Source: Puccinellia tenuiflora
Lineage: Eukaryota; Streptophyta; Magnoliopsida; Poales; Poaceae
NCBI GenBank assembly: GCA_012064385.1
Contig: QRDG01000821.1
Span: forward strand, 1 to 64,000
Direction: 5' to 3'
DNA: 64,000 nt
The notes beneath the pieces were generated by a model. It did no database searches. It had not been told where the DNA came from and was given only the letters and a program-made list of their open reading frames with translations. The position numbers and the translations under genes are program-made. Shown here piece after piece: positions 35,516 through 46,683 of the stretch. Numbering within the stretch: position 1 is the stretch's first letter; each line of letters opens with the position of its first letter.

Positions 35516-36290
35516 ACCTCTTAAATAGCTAATTTGACTAGTAAATAGCCATATTCAAATGATAAACCTGATAAAATTTGATCAACGTGTGAGTGCCCGG
35601 ACTTCTTCCTCGTGGGTATATGATACGATGGAGTTGTCTCAGGACGGGTATTGCTTGGTGAGTAGCTTAGCCCAGTAGCGCAAGCGCTCTCTTCCCTTAT
35701 TATAATTAGACGCAAGTTGTAGCGTGTCTTCTGTAGTTGTTAGGTGCTGCTGCTGCAAGCCCACCATACAACCATCCTTTTTATCCAATTGCATGTGCAC
35801 CGTTCTTTCGTTTACCCTTGTGCGTAAGACTTGCTGAGTACCCCCGTACTCATACCATCAGGTGTCCGGTGCCCGTGTTTCCACCGATGCAGGAGCGACA
35901 GCAGAGTTCGACGATCCAGATGGAGGCTACTACGTAGAGTTCGACGCTGACTACGACGAGTATATCGAGATCCTAGACGGCAGCCTGAGACCACCGTGGG
36001 CGGGTCCCCTCTTTTATTTTCCGGCCTTTGGCCTTTGATGTAGTCTGTACTCAGACGAGTGATTGCTTCCGCTGTATTCAGGACGTATGATCCCCTGTGA
36101 TGTAATAAAAGTATTTCGAACTATGTTTATTTATCCTTTTGTGTCGTACTTGTGCATGTGATGTAATCCAATTGTGGTTCTACTTGGCGAAATGTTCATT
36201 TCCGCTAAGTGGGCTTACATCTTAGCGTTCATGAGGGGAGCAACGCCAGAAGAAAATTGAGGATGGGCCGAGCCCACTATACTTGTCATC
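35516..36290 (+). repeat. Diverged gypsy LTR fragment
   Basis: Plus-strand landmarks run parallel to those of the first element's LTR read in its sense: a TGCTGAGTACCCCCGTACTCA block (35831-35851), then ACGTAGAGTTCGACGCTGACTACGACG, then GATTGCTTCCGCTG. A polyadenylation-type AATAAAAG lies near 36105. I infer an old LTR remnant of a related family; there are no intact ends. No gene is supported. Confidence 0.45.
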
Positions 36291-36292
36291 TA

Positions 36293-36452
36293 CTCCCTCC
36301 GTTCCACAATATAAGATGTTTTGGCATTTCTCTTTCCATCCGTATTTAGACATGTTTTAGTGCAAGATTCATTTGAACTTTACACTAAAACATGTCTAGA
36401 TACAGATGGAAAGTGAAATGCTAAAACATATTATATTTAGGAACGGAGGGAG
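36293..36452. mobile_element. Stowaway-type (Tc1/Mariner) MITE
   Basis: 160 bp with terminal inverted repeats CTCCCTCCGTTCC…GGAACGGAGGGAG and a TA target duplication at 36291-36292 and 36453-36454. The arms match for about 48 bases with a few mismatches, so the transcript could fold into one hairpin. Confidence 0.93.
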
Positions 36453-36454
36453 TA

Positions 36455-38450
36455 CCTTTGAAGAAATCTCATCACGAGCATAGCTTATTCGGCGTCGAGC
36501 TCCTGCCACAGAGTCGTCGGCCGTACCGCCACCCGCGACCAGTAGTGCTCCTATTTTGCCTCGTTGTCCCGCTCAAACCGCGCCCACCGCCGGTACACTG
36601 TTGCCCACACAATCCCTCGAAACCTCTCCTTCTCTGGCACCGGCGAGCACCACCGCACCACACCCCCTCGTTAAGTTTCTTCAGAACCTCCACCTGCGCC
36701 GCCGCGGCGGGCCGCATCATCGCCGGCTACAACTCGATCCACTTCTCGCCTACGTCGGCGTTGTCGTTACAGGCCACACCTTCACCATCGTAGGCTTGGC
36801 CGTCCTTGCCATGATCATCACTGACTTGTTTTTTCTCTTCTCCGATTGTCGCCGACTCGCCATGCATCGTCTTGCTCATCTCCGATCGTTGCCGCCATTG
36901 CTAACAAGATGACCGACGCGGCGGACGTTGTATAGGGTTTGCCCCCGAAGTACATCCTGATTGCAGAAGTGCATAAAAGGTGACGCTCCACCCAAGAGCA
37001 ATCGAGTCCAAGTCTTTCGACTCATGAAGTGTCCAAAATAGCTCTACGACTCGTCGGGAGCATAATTTCTGGAATTCTCATAAGGTGGGGTTCTTCTATT
37101 AAAAATCTAGTTTCTGGTTCCTCCTAGACCCAGCTCATTTCGGACACTCTTAATTAATGGATGAGGTTTTGCCTTTGTTTCAAAAAATATATAGCTCTAG
37201 CAGTAGCAGCCCATCTGAACTTCTCGGTCCTTGCATACGTTCACTGTAAGAAATGAGGCCCATACGCACAAAGCTTGCAGTGTGTGCTGATTTGTTTGTG
37301 GCTAAGAAAAACGAGCATCACATCGTTTCAGCCGCCCATTCAAGGAAGAAATAATAGAACTCGTTTTCTTTTTTGTAGTCGTGTTGGTTGCAAAAAAAAA
37401 AATTTAAAACGACAAAATAAAGACTATCAAATGGTACAAAGCGACAAAAACAAAATTAGCCCTAGGAAATTGGTTGTGATGATGCGAAACCTGAAGTCTT
37501 GGTTGCATTTAAGTCCAGATCCTGAGTCCTGACACAACCCCACAAACCAGTTCACAGGTGTGCTCACTTCCCTTGTCTTGCCTGGCAAGGTGTCCACCAC
37601 CAGAAGGCACCGGTTGACTTAAAAAAACCGACGGCCAAAAATGCACTACAGCTAATCTGAACTCCGTCACACAGACTCAACGTCCGCGGCACAAAGTCGT
37701 TCTCCATCAAAACCAAGGCAAAGGCATCAAAACCAAAAATCGCTACAGCTAATCTGAACTCCGTCACACAGACTGGAGCAACCGACTGTTCTCGTCCAAT
37801 CACGGTGCGCACACGAGCGGCTCGCCGAGTTCGTGCCCTTTCCAACTCCCTCTTCACGTGAGCACATGGTAGCCCACTGCAAGGTCAAGGCCGGCGACGC
37901 TGCCTTCGCCATGTATCAGCCTCAGGAAAAGGAGAACTGTGCATCGTCTTGTGACTCGGCAAGTTGCTCACCAAACTGAGGAGGATGGTGTCCACTCGAT
38001 TCCTGATATTTGGGACACCTCGACAGCACTGCTGCCAGTAGCGACAAGTTAGGACAAAGAGTCAAAGAGGGGGTAGGACAATCTACGATGAAATGGAGTC
38101 AGTAAGTTGTAAAATGAAACGAGAAATTAGAATAGAAAAAAAAAACTGGAAAAACTAGTGGCGGGGATGGTTGCTGTTAAGACAGAAAGGATAACTACAA
38201 TAGATCGAAGTATCCAACTGGTATTAAAATACTGCTGCAAAGATATACTAAAAGGAATACGTAAAGACATAGTAGCAAGCTGGTAAATTTATTTGCCATC
38301 ACATGCAAAGATCAGCTAGGCAGTTATCAGGCTATTACTTTAAGGGCACACGATAGCAACAGTCCAGAAAGCACATGTAACCACTTTTGTACACCGCTAA
38401 ATTAGCGAAGTTTAGTATGTGCAAGGTTACATGCATTACTGAATCCCAGG
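36455..38450. other. Intergenic region upstream of the ALMT gene
   Basis: The Pro/Arg-rich open frames at 36458-36912 have no domain I recognise and no clear splice partners. A 32-bp direct repeat (CTACAGCTAATCTGAACTCC and onward) sits at 37646-37677 and 37743-37774. Otherwise I see nothing defined. Confidence 0.4.
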
Positions 38451-38452
38451 CC

Positions 38453-38461
38453 CTATATAAA
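38453..38461 (+). promoter_or_regulatory. TATA box of the ALMT gene
   Basis: CTATATAAA lies about 110 bases before the start codon, in a short AT-rich patch, at a distance that fits a leader of roughly 80 bases. Confidence 0.6.
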
Positions 38462-38569
38462 GAACTTACGGCAGGAGGGGCATCACTTACTTAGGGTTAC
38501 ACACCTCGTTTTGTATTTGGCATCTTCCAAGGAACCTGAACGTTCTGCCTTGAGCTTCAGGCTCCACAG

Positions 38570-40736
38570 ATGGCTTGTGCTGTAGATTCCAGTAGCAAAA
38601 AGAGCAACTTGCTGATGCTTTTTGAGAAAGTGAAGAAAATCAGTAGGATTCCTGCTTCGTGGGTGGCATACGCATGGAGTATTGGAAGAGAAGATCAAAG
38701 GAGAGCCATTCATGCTCTCAAGGTTGGGACGGCTCTCACACTGGTTTCGCTCTTGTATATACTAGAACCGTTGTTCCAGGGAGTGGGCAAGAATGCAATG
38801 TGGGCTGTCATGACAGTTGTTGTTGTGCTCGAATTTACTGCAGGTAATCTAGCATCAAATCGATAATAGTATATATTATTTGTGGATGTAGTTCTCCAGT
38901 TTCTGACAAGTGAATAATGATCAACAGGTGCGACTATATGCAAAGGTCTGAATAGAGGATTGGGAACAGTTGTTGCGGCATCTCTAGCATTTATCATTGA
39001 ACTTGTAGCAGTAAGATCTGGAAAAGTTTTCCATGGTTTCTTCGTGGCATCTTCGGTCTTTCTGATAGGTATGAACCTTGTAAAACTTAAATTTAGGACG
39101 TACAACTTGAGCGTATCTAATGTCATCGCATTTTGAATGACAGGGTTTGTGGCAACATATTTGAGATTCTTCCCATCCATTAAGAAGAGCTATGATTATG
39201 GGGTGGTGATTTTTCTGCTAACCTTCAATCTGATCACGGTCTCAAGCTTCCGCCAAGAGAATGTGCTGCCTTTAGCACGAGATCGCTTAAGTACAATTGC
39301 CATAGGGTGTGCCATATGTCTCTTTATGAGCCTCTTTATATTGCCCAACTGGTCGGGAGAGGACCTCCACAGCTGCACTGTGCGCAAATTTGAAGGATTA
39401 GCAAGATCAGTTGAAGGTGGGTATCATCATATAGCACCAAGGTAGTAACCACTCGTACTAAGAATGCGAAGGTTATCAATACTCAACAAAATCTTACCAA
39501 AGAAAAATTGCAGGTTGTGTGAATGAGTATTTCCGAGATCAAGAGAAGGATGATAACATTGTTGATAAGCAAGCGTCAAGAGATTCCATTCATACTGGTT
39601 ATAGAGCAGTCCTAGACTCAAAATCAACTGATGAGACCCTGGTGAGTAATTCACCTTCTAATGTTTCAATCTTCTTTTCATCTTCTCCATGCCACCTTTT
39701 CTATATGCCACGCACATATCTTATTTGAAAAGTTATGCCCTCAATGATGGTTAGAACATAATAACAAATTGGCCAGGCACACTACGCAAGCTGGGAGCCA
39801 AGACACTCAATGCAGTGTTACAGTTATCCATGGCAAAAGTATGTGAAGCTTGGATCCGTGCTTAGGCACTTCGCACATACTGTCGCTGCACTTCATGGGT
39901 GTCTCGAATCGGAAATTCAGGTACTGCGAACGCGGAATATTTTTTGGTACATCGTGGTTTTCCAGATTTATCAGATATCTATCCTCTGCCAATTAGCATG
40001 TAGAAGTGAATACGACATGACATATATTTCAAATAAAATATCTCTCTGTAAATCATCTGTGCTCACATAGTTTTATTTATGAATGCTGAAGACTCCGACA
40101 TCCGTCAGATCACTATTCCGAAACCCGTGCAGTAGAGTTGCACGAGAAGTGACCAAGGTTCTAGAGGAGCTTGCAGACAGCATAAGAAACCGTCGCTGTG
40201 CCCCTGATGTGCTGTCTGATCATCTTCATGAAGCACTACAGGATCTAAACTCAGCAATAAGGTCACAACCACGGCTATTTCTTGGCTCAAAACATGGATC
40301 TGCCAATACTCGTATGCTGATGGAATTGAATTCAGGCAAGCACACGGCTTCAAGAACTGCTCTGCCTTCATTCAAGACTGATACAGCATCACTACTAGAA
40401 AGGAAAAGCACAAAAGCAGATAAACCAACAGAACGCAATGAGAGGAGCACCTTAGGGCGGACACTAAGTAAGATAGCCATGACGAGCCTGGAGTTTTCTG
40501 AAGCACTTCCATTCGCTGCTTTTGCTTCATTACTGGTAGAAATGGTAGTACGACTGGAACAGGTTATTGAGGAAGTGAGTGAACTGGAAAGGGCTGCAAA
40601 TTTTAAGGAGTTCACTGGGCCCAGCGGTCCAGGTGCGTGCAAAAGCGATGATCATCTGACCATTGATCTCAGTTGCAAGAAAGAGAAGAGAAACAGGACA
40701 TTAAGCAGCAACACAGTTTCTGCTGCTGCTGAATAA
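38570..40736 (+). CDS. Aluminium-activated malate transporter family anion channel
   Basis: Six exons: 38570-38843, 38928-39068, 39144-39416, 39514-39641, 39777-39920 and 40092-40736; all introns GT-AG; 534 residues. ALMT proteins are membrane anion channels passing malate and other anions at the plasma membrane or tonoplast. The N-terminal half has about six hydrophobic segments (VGTALTLVSLLYILEPLF, AMWAVMTVVVVLEFTAGATICKGLNRGLGT, YDYGVVIFLLTF, LSTIAIGCAICLFMSLFI). The family motif WEPRH is in exon 5, and a long hydrophilic tail follows with conserved LEFSEALPFAAFASLLVEM. Length and exon pattern fit a full gene. The sequence resembles ALMT10-like members more than wheat TaALMT1, so aluminium tolerance should not be assumed. 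The exon 6 start is the least certain junction. Confidence 0.92.
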
Positions 40737-41027
40737 GCACTCACTTGTAGATAAAAGCACCAGTGTATCGGTCATTCTGAGAACAATGTGTATTTATTCT
40801 TTTGTTTCAAAAAGATGAGCTGTATGATCTCAGTAACTATTGTTAGTATGAAATTTAGTCAATTAAATATTCTCCACCTCCCATAGTTGTTTGCAGATCT
40901 ACCAGCGATGAGGATTGGAAGGATGTTAAGTCTATCAAGTGAGTAGTAATTCACCTGTTTTCTGGAAAGTATGTAATGCCTTTTATCTGAAATGTATCCC
41001 TCTCTGACATGTGTTGCACATAGATGA

Positions 41028-43514
41028 TTATACAGCTACTTCCTGCCTGACATCTGGAATATGGTCTAGGGTATAATGGCCAAGCCTTCCCGTCCGATAG
41101 AGATTGAGTAATTTGATAGCCACGAGTTTATTCATAACCTCACTTGATTCAACAGAAAGCCTGAAAGCATTCTGCAAGGATGTAAGCTGGAATTTTACCA
41201 ATCTTCTTAAATCATTCCCATTTCCTAAATCTCCCTGAAAAGTTGCTATAGTCTCAAAAAGCACTTGGCGAACGGAGCTAACAATAAAATCCTGCACATA
41301 AATACAATGCAGCAATTAAACACAACAGCTAATGATATGCATGTCAGGACAAAGAACTCGATGCTCATTGAAATGTTATACAATGATGAAATATGTCTAT
41401 TTTCCAGCATTGATAGTAGGAATTCCATGAGATCAATATTAGGTTGTAATTAAAATACTCATCAGTACACTTGACCTGGGTATGATCTGATGAATACTGC
41501 CTTTTAGTATGGTGACTCCTGGTGGACATTGCATCAGAAAAAGAAGATTTATCTCCAAATGGATTCAGGTTCTCCCACTCCCTGTACTCCTTTCTTGTGT
41601 TCAGAATTGAAAGAAGGAATTGGGCAATCTCATACTCCTCTAACAAGGAATCCTTGACTGCTCCTGAAATAAAGTGTGTATGCATCAGATAATAGTATAC
41701 AGTGGCAAGTGAAACCCTAAACTTTGTACTTTGGTAGTAGTTAGTACCTGTCAAAACCAGCCTGGGCCCAGATTCATCATCAACAAATATAGGAGATAGA
41801 ACACCAGGCGTGTCTAACACATATATATTGGGATGACTAGCTACCTAAAAACCAGCAAAATTATATAGTTAAGATTTAAATGACACATTACAATCATATA
41901 CTCCCTCCGTATCATAATATAAGATGTTTTAGCTATTTGCATGCGGATTACATACGGAGAAAAATGAGTGAACCTACACACTAATTACGTATATATACAT
42001 CCGCATGTAGTCCGCATGCAAATAGCTAAAACATCTTATATTATGATACGGGGGGAGTAGATAGTTTACCTAAGATAACCTAATCTAAAATCAAGTTTGG
42101 AAAAAAGAGCCAACACATGCTGATGGTAGTGGCATCCAGCACAAACTGGAAGCTTGCACAAGATAGGCACTGCAGCTATTTCTACAATAAGCATGCCTGA
42201 ATTTTGTTGCCATTGTCTAAAGAAAAAAGTGAAGACTATTGGCCAGCGTGAACAAAAGCAACTCATATAATGCTTGCATTGTGCTAGCCTGTTAAACCAG
42301 AGGGTTTTAAAAATGACTCGGCTAGTTCATTTTCTGTTAGTGAGATAACCAGATTTGCAACCACAAGTACTACCACATGCTCCGAGAAGACCACATTCTT
42401 TTTCATTCAATTGGACGGTACTCCCCGAGGTATTTAAATCATCAAATTACCTTGTAGCCACTGATATCCCTGGTTTCTCCCGGATGGCTGCTGACAATAG
42501 CATGCTTAAGCTTTCCCTTCTCTGAAAGACAACCCAGTCATTGTCACACAATGATCGGATCACAATCACAGGAACTATAGTGATAGAACAAATAATGTGC
42601 ATCAGAACACCCTTACGAACATAAAAAGGCAACAAATAAGCTGCATCACCTGCTGCCCCAATCCTCCCGATCTGATGCATCGCATTGATGATGGCCGACT
42701 TGCCAACGTTAGGAACGCCGACCAACAGAACAGTTCCTGTGCAGTCGCTCACCCCACGCTTGATCTCCCTGATCCTCCCCAGCACAGCATTCAACAGCTA
42801 CAACAAGGATGAAATGAGCCCTAATCAGATACATAGGAAATCAGATGGTAATTACGAATCCAACTCGATGCACTCAGAAACAGGCTACACTTGTGGCAGC
42901 ACTAGCACGGTTCTAACTACCTCCTTGATGCTTTCCCTGCTGTGAGCATTAACCGCGAAGCAGGAGGAGCCCCTTTGCCTCATGAACGCCACCCACTTCT
43001 GAAGCATAAACAGCGATACAAATTACACAAACAAACAATGCGCATATCGTAATCAGCGTCCCAAGCAATTCAAATACGCCCCCATGTGCAGCGCGCGGAG
43101 GGGGTTAGTGGTTCGGTTACCTCGGTTTCGGAGGGATCTGCCAGGTCGGCCTTGTTGAGCGCGACGAGCCGGCGCACGTCGGGCTCCTCCGGGGAGCGGC
43201 GGCGGAGAGGCTCGAACGCCGAGGTGGCGGGTACCTGAGGTGGGAGGAGGGGGAGAGTTCATGAGCCGGTGAGTTTTAGTCGGATGTTATCTCGTCTGAA
43301 AGGTGGAGGGGTAGGAGGGGGGGAGGCAGTGGCGGCAGGCAGGCAGACGTACTCGGGCGTCGCGGACCTCGAGGACGAGGTCGACGAGGGGGATGCGGGC
43401 GCGGATGGCGCGTTCTGCGGCGGCCATGTGTCGGCCGTACCAGGCGCCGGAAAGGCCGCGCACGGCCGCGGCCAGGCGGCGTGAGAAGACCTCCGCCGCC
43501 GGTGCTGTTGCCAT
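41028..43514 (-). CDS. Circularly permuted YlqF/RbgA-type GTPase (SIN2/DGP1-like)
   Basis: Eight exons: 43353-43514, 43121-43234, 42921-42998, 42650-42797, 42451-42521, 41748-41844, 41476-41663 and 41028-41291; 373 residues. The G motifs come in permuted order: G4 (ALNKADLAD) in exon 2, then G1 (GVPNVGKS) in exon 4, the GETRD switch in exon 5, and G3 (VLDTPG) in exon 6. This is the hallmark of the YlqF/RbgA class. Bacterial members assemble the large ribosomal subunit; the plant relative SHORT INTEGUMENTS 2 is mitochondrial and affects ovule growth. The N-terminus (MATAPAAEVFSRRLAAAVRG) is Arg/Ala-rich and fits a mitochondrial presequence. The gene ends 291 bp from the ALMT stop, tail to tail. 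The exon 4 boundary could be off by one base. Confidence 0.9.
41901..42057. mobile_element. Stowaway-type MITE in intron 5 of the GTPase gene
   Basis: 157 bp, TA duplications at 41899-41900 and 42058-42059. The inverted repeats match for about 47 bases (CTCCCTCCGTATCATAAT…), near perfect apart from the CCTCC/CCCCC difference at the tip. The whole element forms a long hairpin inside the intron between exons 5 and 6. Confidence 0.93.
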
Positions 43515-45220
43515 TGCAATGCAGACGGCGGACGAGGCGGGAGGTGCGCGACGCTGTGGTGGGCCGTGACACCGAGACCCGGAAGAATCATCGCGTGGGA
43601 TAATGGGCTACCTGTCTGGGCTGAAGCTATCTTCATGGGCTGGAGCGTCGAGTAGGCCTCGCTTCCAGGCCCACCTGTGCACTTGGACTCTTCGCGTTCC
43701 AGTAAAAATGAACTTCGTTTCAGAGCAGCTCTCAGTTCTGACATGCGATCGTGCACACGTACCACCTCATCGTGAGACCGAGGCGACGGCAACACAACGG
43801 GAAAAGGCACCACGGCCTTCGATCGATCTCCAGATGCTGCTTAAAAAGCTAGAGAGGTCGTACATGCTAATTAATTCGCATCCAAAACGACAAAGAATAC
43901 AGGGAAAAGGAGTCATGGGATTGTTTGCCGAAAGTGCAGCAACGGAGTGTGACACACTCCATTTTTCAAACCCTGATAAGTAGCCTCAGTTGGTCTATTC
44001 CGAGGACATGGAACCTGCCTCTTTAGCAGCCAATTGCGCCGACCATGCATCAGTTGTGGCGGATCCAAGACTTATAGGTCGATTGATCATTTACCATTAG
44101 CTTAATGATTTTCGAGTCTGCTACTCATTATTACTTTTGCACTAGTCGGTTGTTCTTCGTTTTATTTTGCTGTTTCTTTATTTGCACTTTGACGAGTCGT
44201 GTGTAGATACTATATTTTCACAAGGTTTAGAGTTTGGACAATGGACAACATATAGTCAATAGTGTCAACGTTCCAAGAGCACAAGTGTAATGATTAATCT
44301 AGTTTAGTCAACTAAGCAAACGCGTATGTATAGTTTTACTTCCCACTGAAAGGTTGCGTGCATCATTTTGATACAGAGCACGGGGTTTTAACCTTCTTTT
44401 CGAGACAGAAAAAATTAGTCGGACGAAAATTAGCTCTCGGTCTAACCAAGAACCATTGATTTTATGGGACATGAACAAGTTTTGAACTCTAAGAGCAAAC
44501 ACTACACATTTTCAGAGTTGCTCGACAAATTATCACTTGTTACACACCCATTCACCATTTTGTTATCAACTATTCTGAATTTTCGATTCCAGCAAACGGA
44601 GGATGATAGGCCAGAACCGTAGTGAGCCTTGTAGTTTTTGAAACAGGGTGAGAACTCACTCCATTGTGATAACAGTCACACACATATTCTTTATCATTTA
44701 AAAATATAAATAATTGTCATTCTCGTATTATGGAATGACCCTAACGACAACCCCTATAATAGTAGACGCGTCGTCATTTCAAATCTGACCGGACTAAACA
44801 AAGAAAACATATTGTGGTTTGGTCTGAACATCAAGTTGTATTATCTGCTAGTAGATGTGATCTTGCACGGGTGCATGGGTTAAATGAATCGGAGCACAAC
44901 AACATCCATTTAGCCTCAATGTTTTTGCAAATTACTTGTCCTTATACACTTCTAGGGCAACTTTAGTTATTGTGTTCCTACTTTGCCTTCACTAATGTCT
45001 AAATAGAGCCGATTAATATGCTTGTGCTTCCATGCCTTTTGGGGAGAAAAGAGGGTAATTTAGTGATCTTATTTTTTTCTAAACGACTATTCAGTGATCT
45101 TGTGAGGGAAAGAAATAGGCAATATGAACATCTCAAACAACACTCTTATTTTTGTGCTCGACTTTGAAAAGACATGCTCGACTTTGAAGAGCCAGGTCGG
45201 GGCATTTTGGCTCTTATACA
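43515..45220. other. Intergenic region upstream of the GTPase gene
   Basis: The first 150 bases are GC-rich and are likely its promoter. The rest is unremarkable AT-rich sequence. Open frames such as 43603-43983 show no known domain. Confidence 0.4.
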
Positions 45221-45235
45221 CTACATTGAGTTATG

Positions 45236-46179
45236 TTTTTTTTAACAGGGGGAAGGCCCGGAAGGGCCTAGCTGCTTCATTTCTGTGGTGGGAGTACAAG
45301 TTACAGAGGTGCCTAGAAAAAGAGAAAATTACAAATCAGTCCTCAAATTTTACAGAAAATATAAGAGAAAGCAATTGGATCCTTCTTCTCCACCGAAGCA
45401 AGAACTCCACCGTCGGCCACCCTTGGCAGCTCCGGGGACACAACCACTTGGAGCAGCAAGTGCGTTGAATGCCAGCAGGAGTCCTTCGAAGGGGCCTCCG
45501 CCATGGAGGTTGAACTGACGCCACAGCGCCTAGAGCGGCTATCCTCTCAGCCAAGAATCATGGCAGTAACCATGTGATGAACTCCAAATTGCAGCGTGGA
45601 GCATCCCCAACATCATTCTGATCTGGAAACCAAGCGCCGGTTTGGTTCCACCCCTCGCCGCCATGGCCGGCCAGAGGAAACCGCACCACATCGAAGTTCG
45701 AAACCAAGAAGAAGCAACACTTATTAACAGAGCCCGCACCAAAAAGTTCCTCTTCGGTCTTCCTCCATGGAAATACGCTGGAGAAGCTCGAAAACGACCG
45801 TCGGGTAGCGTGCCAGACCACCAGATCGGAAGAGCTCGAGAAGCCTGCCTTATTAACGGAGATGTCTGAGCTCCGCCTCCCCGCCAAACGCGGCTCGTAC
45901 CACCAGAGCCCCGCGGCAAAGAAGACGAAGCGCAGAATGAACCAGATCTGGTCGACAAGATCCGGAAGCCTACTCCGATACGCCATAAAAGAAAAAACAT
46001 ACCAAAACCAACTTCTAAACCTAGCTCTACTCTGTACAACCCGCGCTACACATCTCACTCGATGTCGACCGGCAGCGCTGTCGGAGAACGAGGAGGAGCG
46101 AGCCGGGAGCTCAGATACGACTCTCAACGGGAGAAGCGAGGTGGGAAGAACCCATGTTTAGTGGAAGTAGTCTGACCTC
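45236..46179 (-). mobile_element. Non-LTR retroposon (LINE-like), minus orientation
   Basis: About 944 bp flanked by a 15-bp target duplication CTACATTGAGTTATG at 45221-45235 and 46180-46194. The left edge is a T run (45236-45243), the poly(A) tail read from the minus strand, preceded in element sense by GGGCCTTCCCCCTGTTA. Long variable duplications plus a poly(A) end define target-primed retroposition. The minus-strand frame 45558-46127 (189 codons) has no domain I recognise. It may be an internally deleted LINE or a non-autonomous relative. Confidence 0.8.
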
Positions 46180-46221
46180 CTACATTGAGTTATGTAGACC
46201 AATCATAACTCAATGTAGGAG
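46177..46221. repeat. Perfect 18-bp inverted repeat at the retroposon target
   Basis: CTCCTACATTGAGTTATG (46177-46194) is followed by a 9-base loop and its exact reverse complement (46204-46221). The left arm overlaps the right-hand target duplication of the retroposon. Confidence 0.85.
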
Positions 46222-46391
46222 ACACAGTTTGATCATGCTGAATTAGTGAACCTGACATTATGTATACTCAAACAATTGTGCAATTAATGATTTTGATTTA
46301 GCTTATGATAGGACCATAGAGACTCGAGAAAATACCTTATGATGAGGTGTTTGGAAATCAGAATGGAATTTTGCGTGCATTACATCTAGAG

Positions 46392-46669
46392 GTTTTTTTA
46401 AACGAGGCAAAAGTTTTGCCTTTTATGTTGATATATAGGAGAAGCAAACATGATACGGCTGAGGCTAAAAAGAAAATATCACTGCTACAAATCTAGCATC
46501 TACGAGGATCTAGATCAACCTACTCCATCCAACATATGTGATCGTCATTTCCTCAACTTATGAAACAATGGATCGAAGCGGCGAGACGATGCGACAAGGT
46601 GACACGGCCTGAGAACGTACCGGATAGCAAATCAGATGAAGACGTCTAGCTCCATCGGTGGCGGGAAAT
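46392..46669 (-). mobile_element. Short non-LTR retroposon, minus orientation
   Basis: About 278 bp between copies of a 14-bp duplication CATTACATCTAGAG (46378-46391 and 46670-46683). It starts with a T run, then AAACGAGGCAAAAGTTTTGCC; in element sense this is a terminal hairpin followed by poly(A), as seen at 3' ends of Triticeae LINEs. It is a 5'-truncated LINE or a SINE. Confidence 0.8.
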
Positions 46670-46683
46670 CATTACATCTAGAG

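Noticed and set aside
36458..36912. Overlapping ORFs on both strands just after the Stowaway MITE
   Set aside because: Low-complexity Pro/Arg/Ser composition and no recognisable family.
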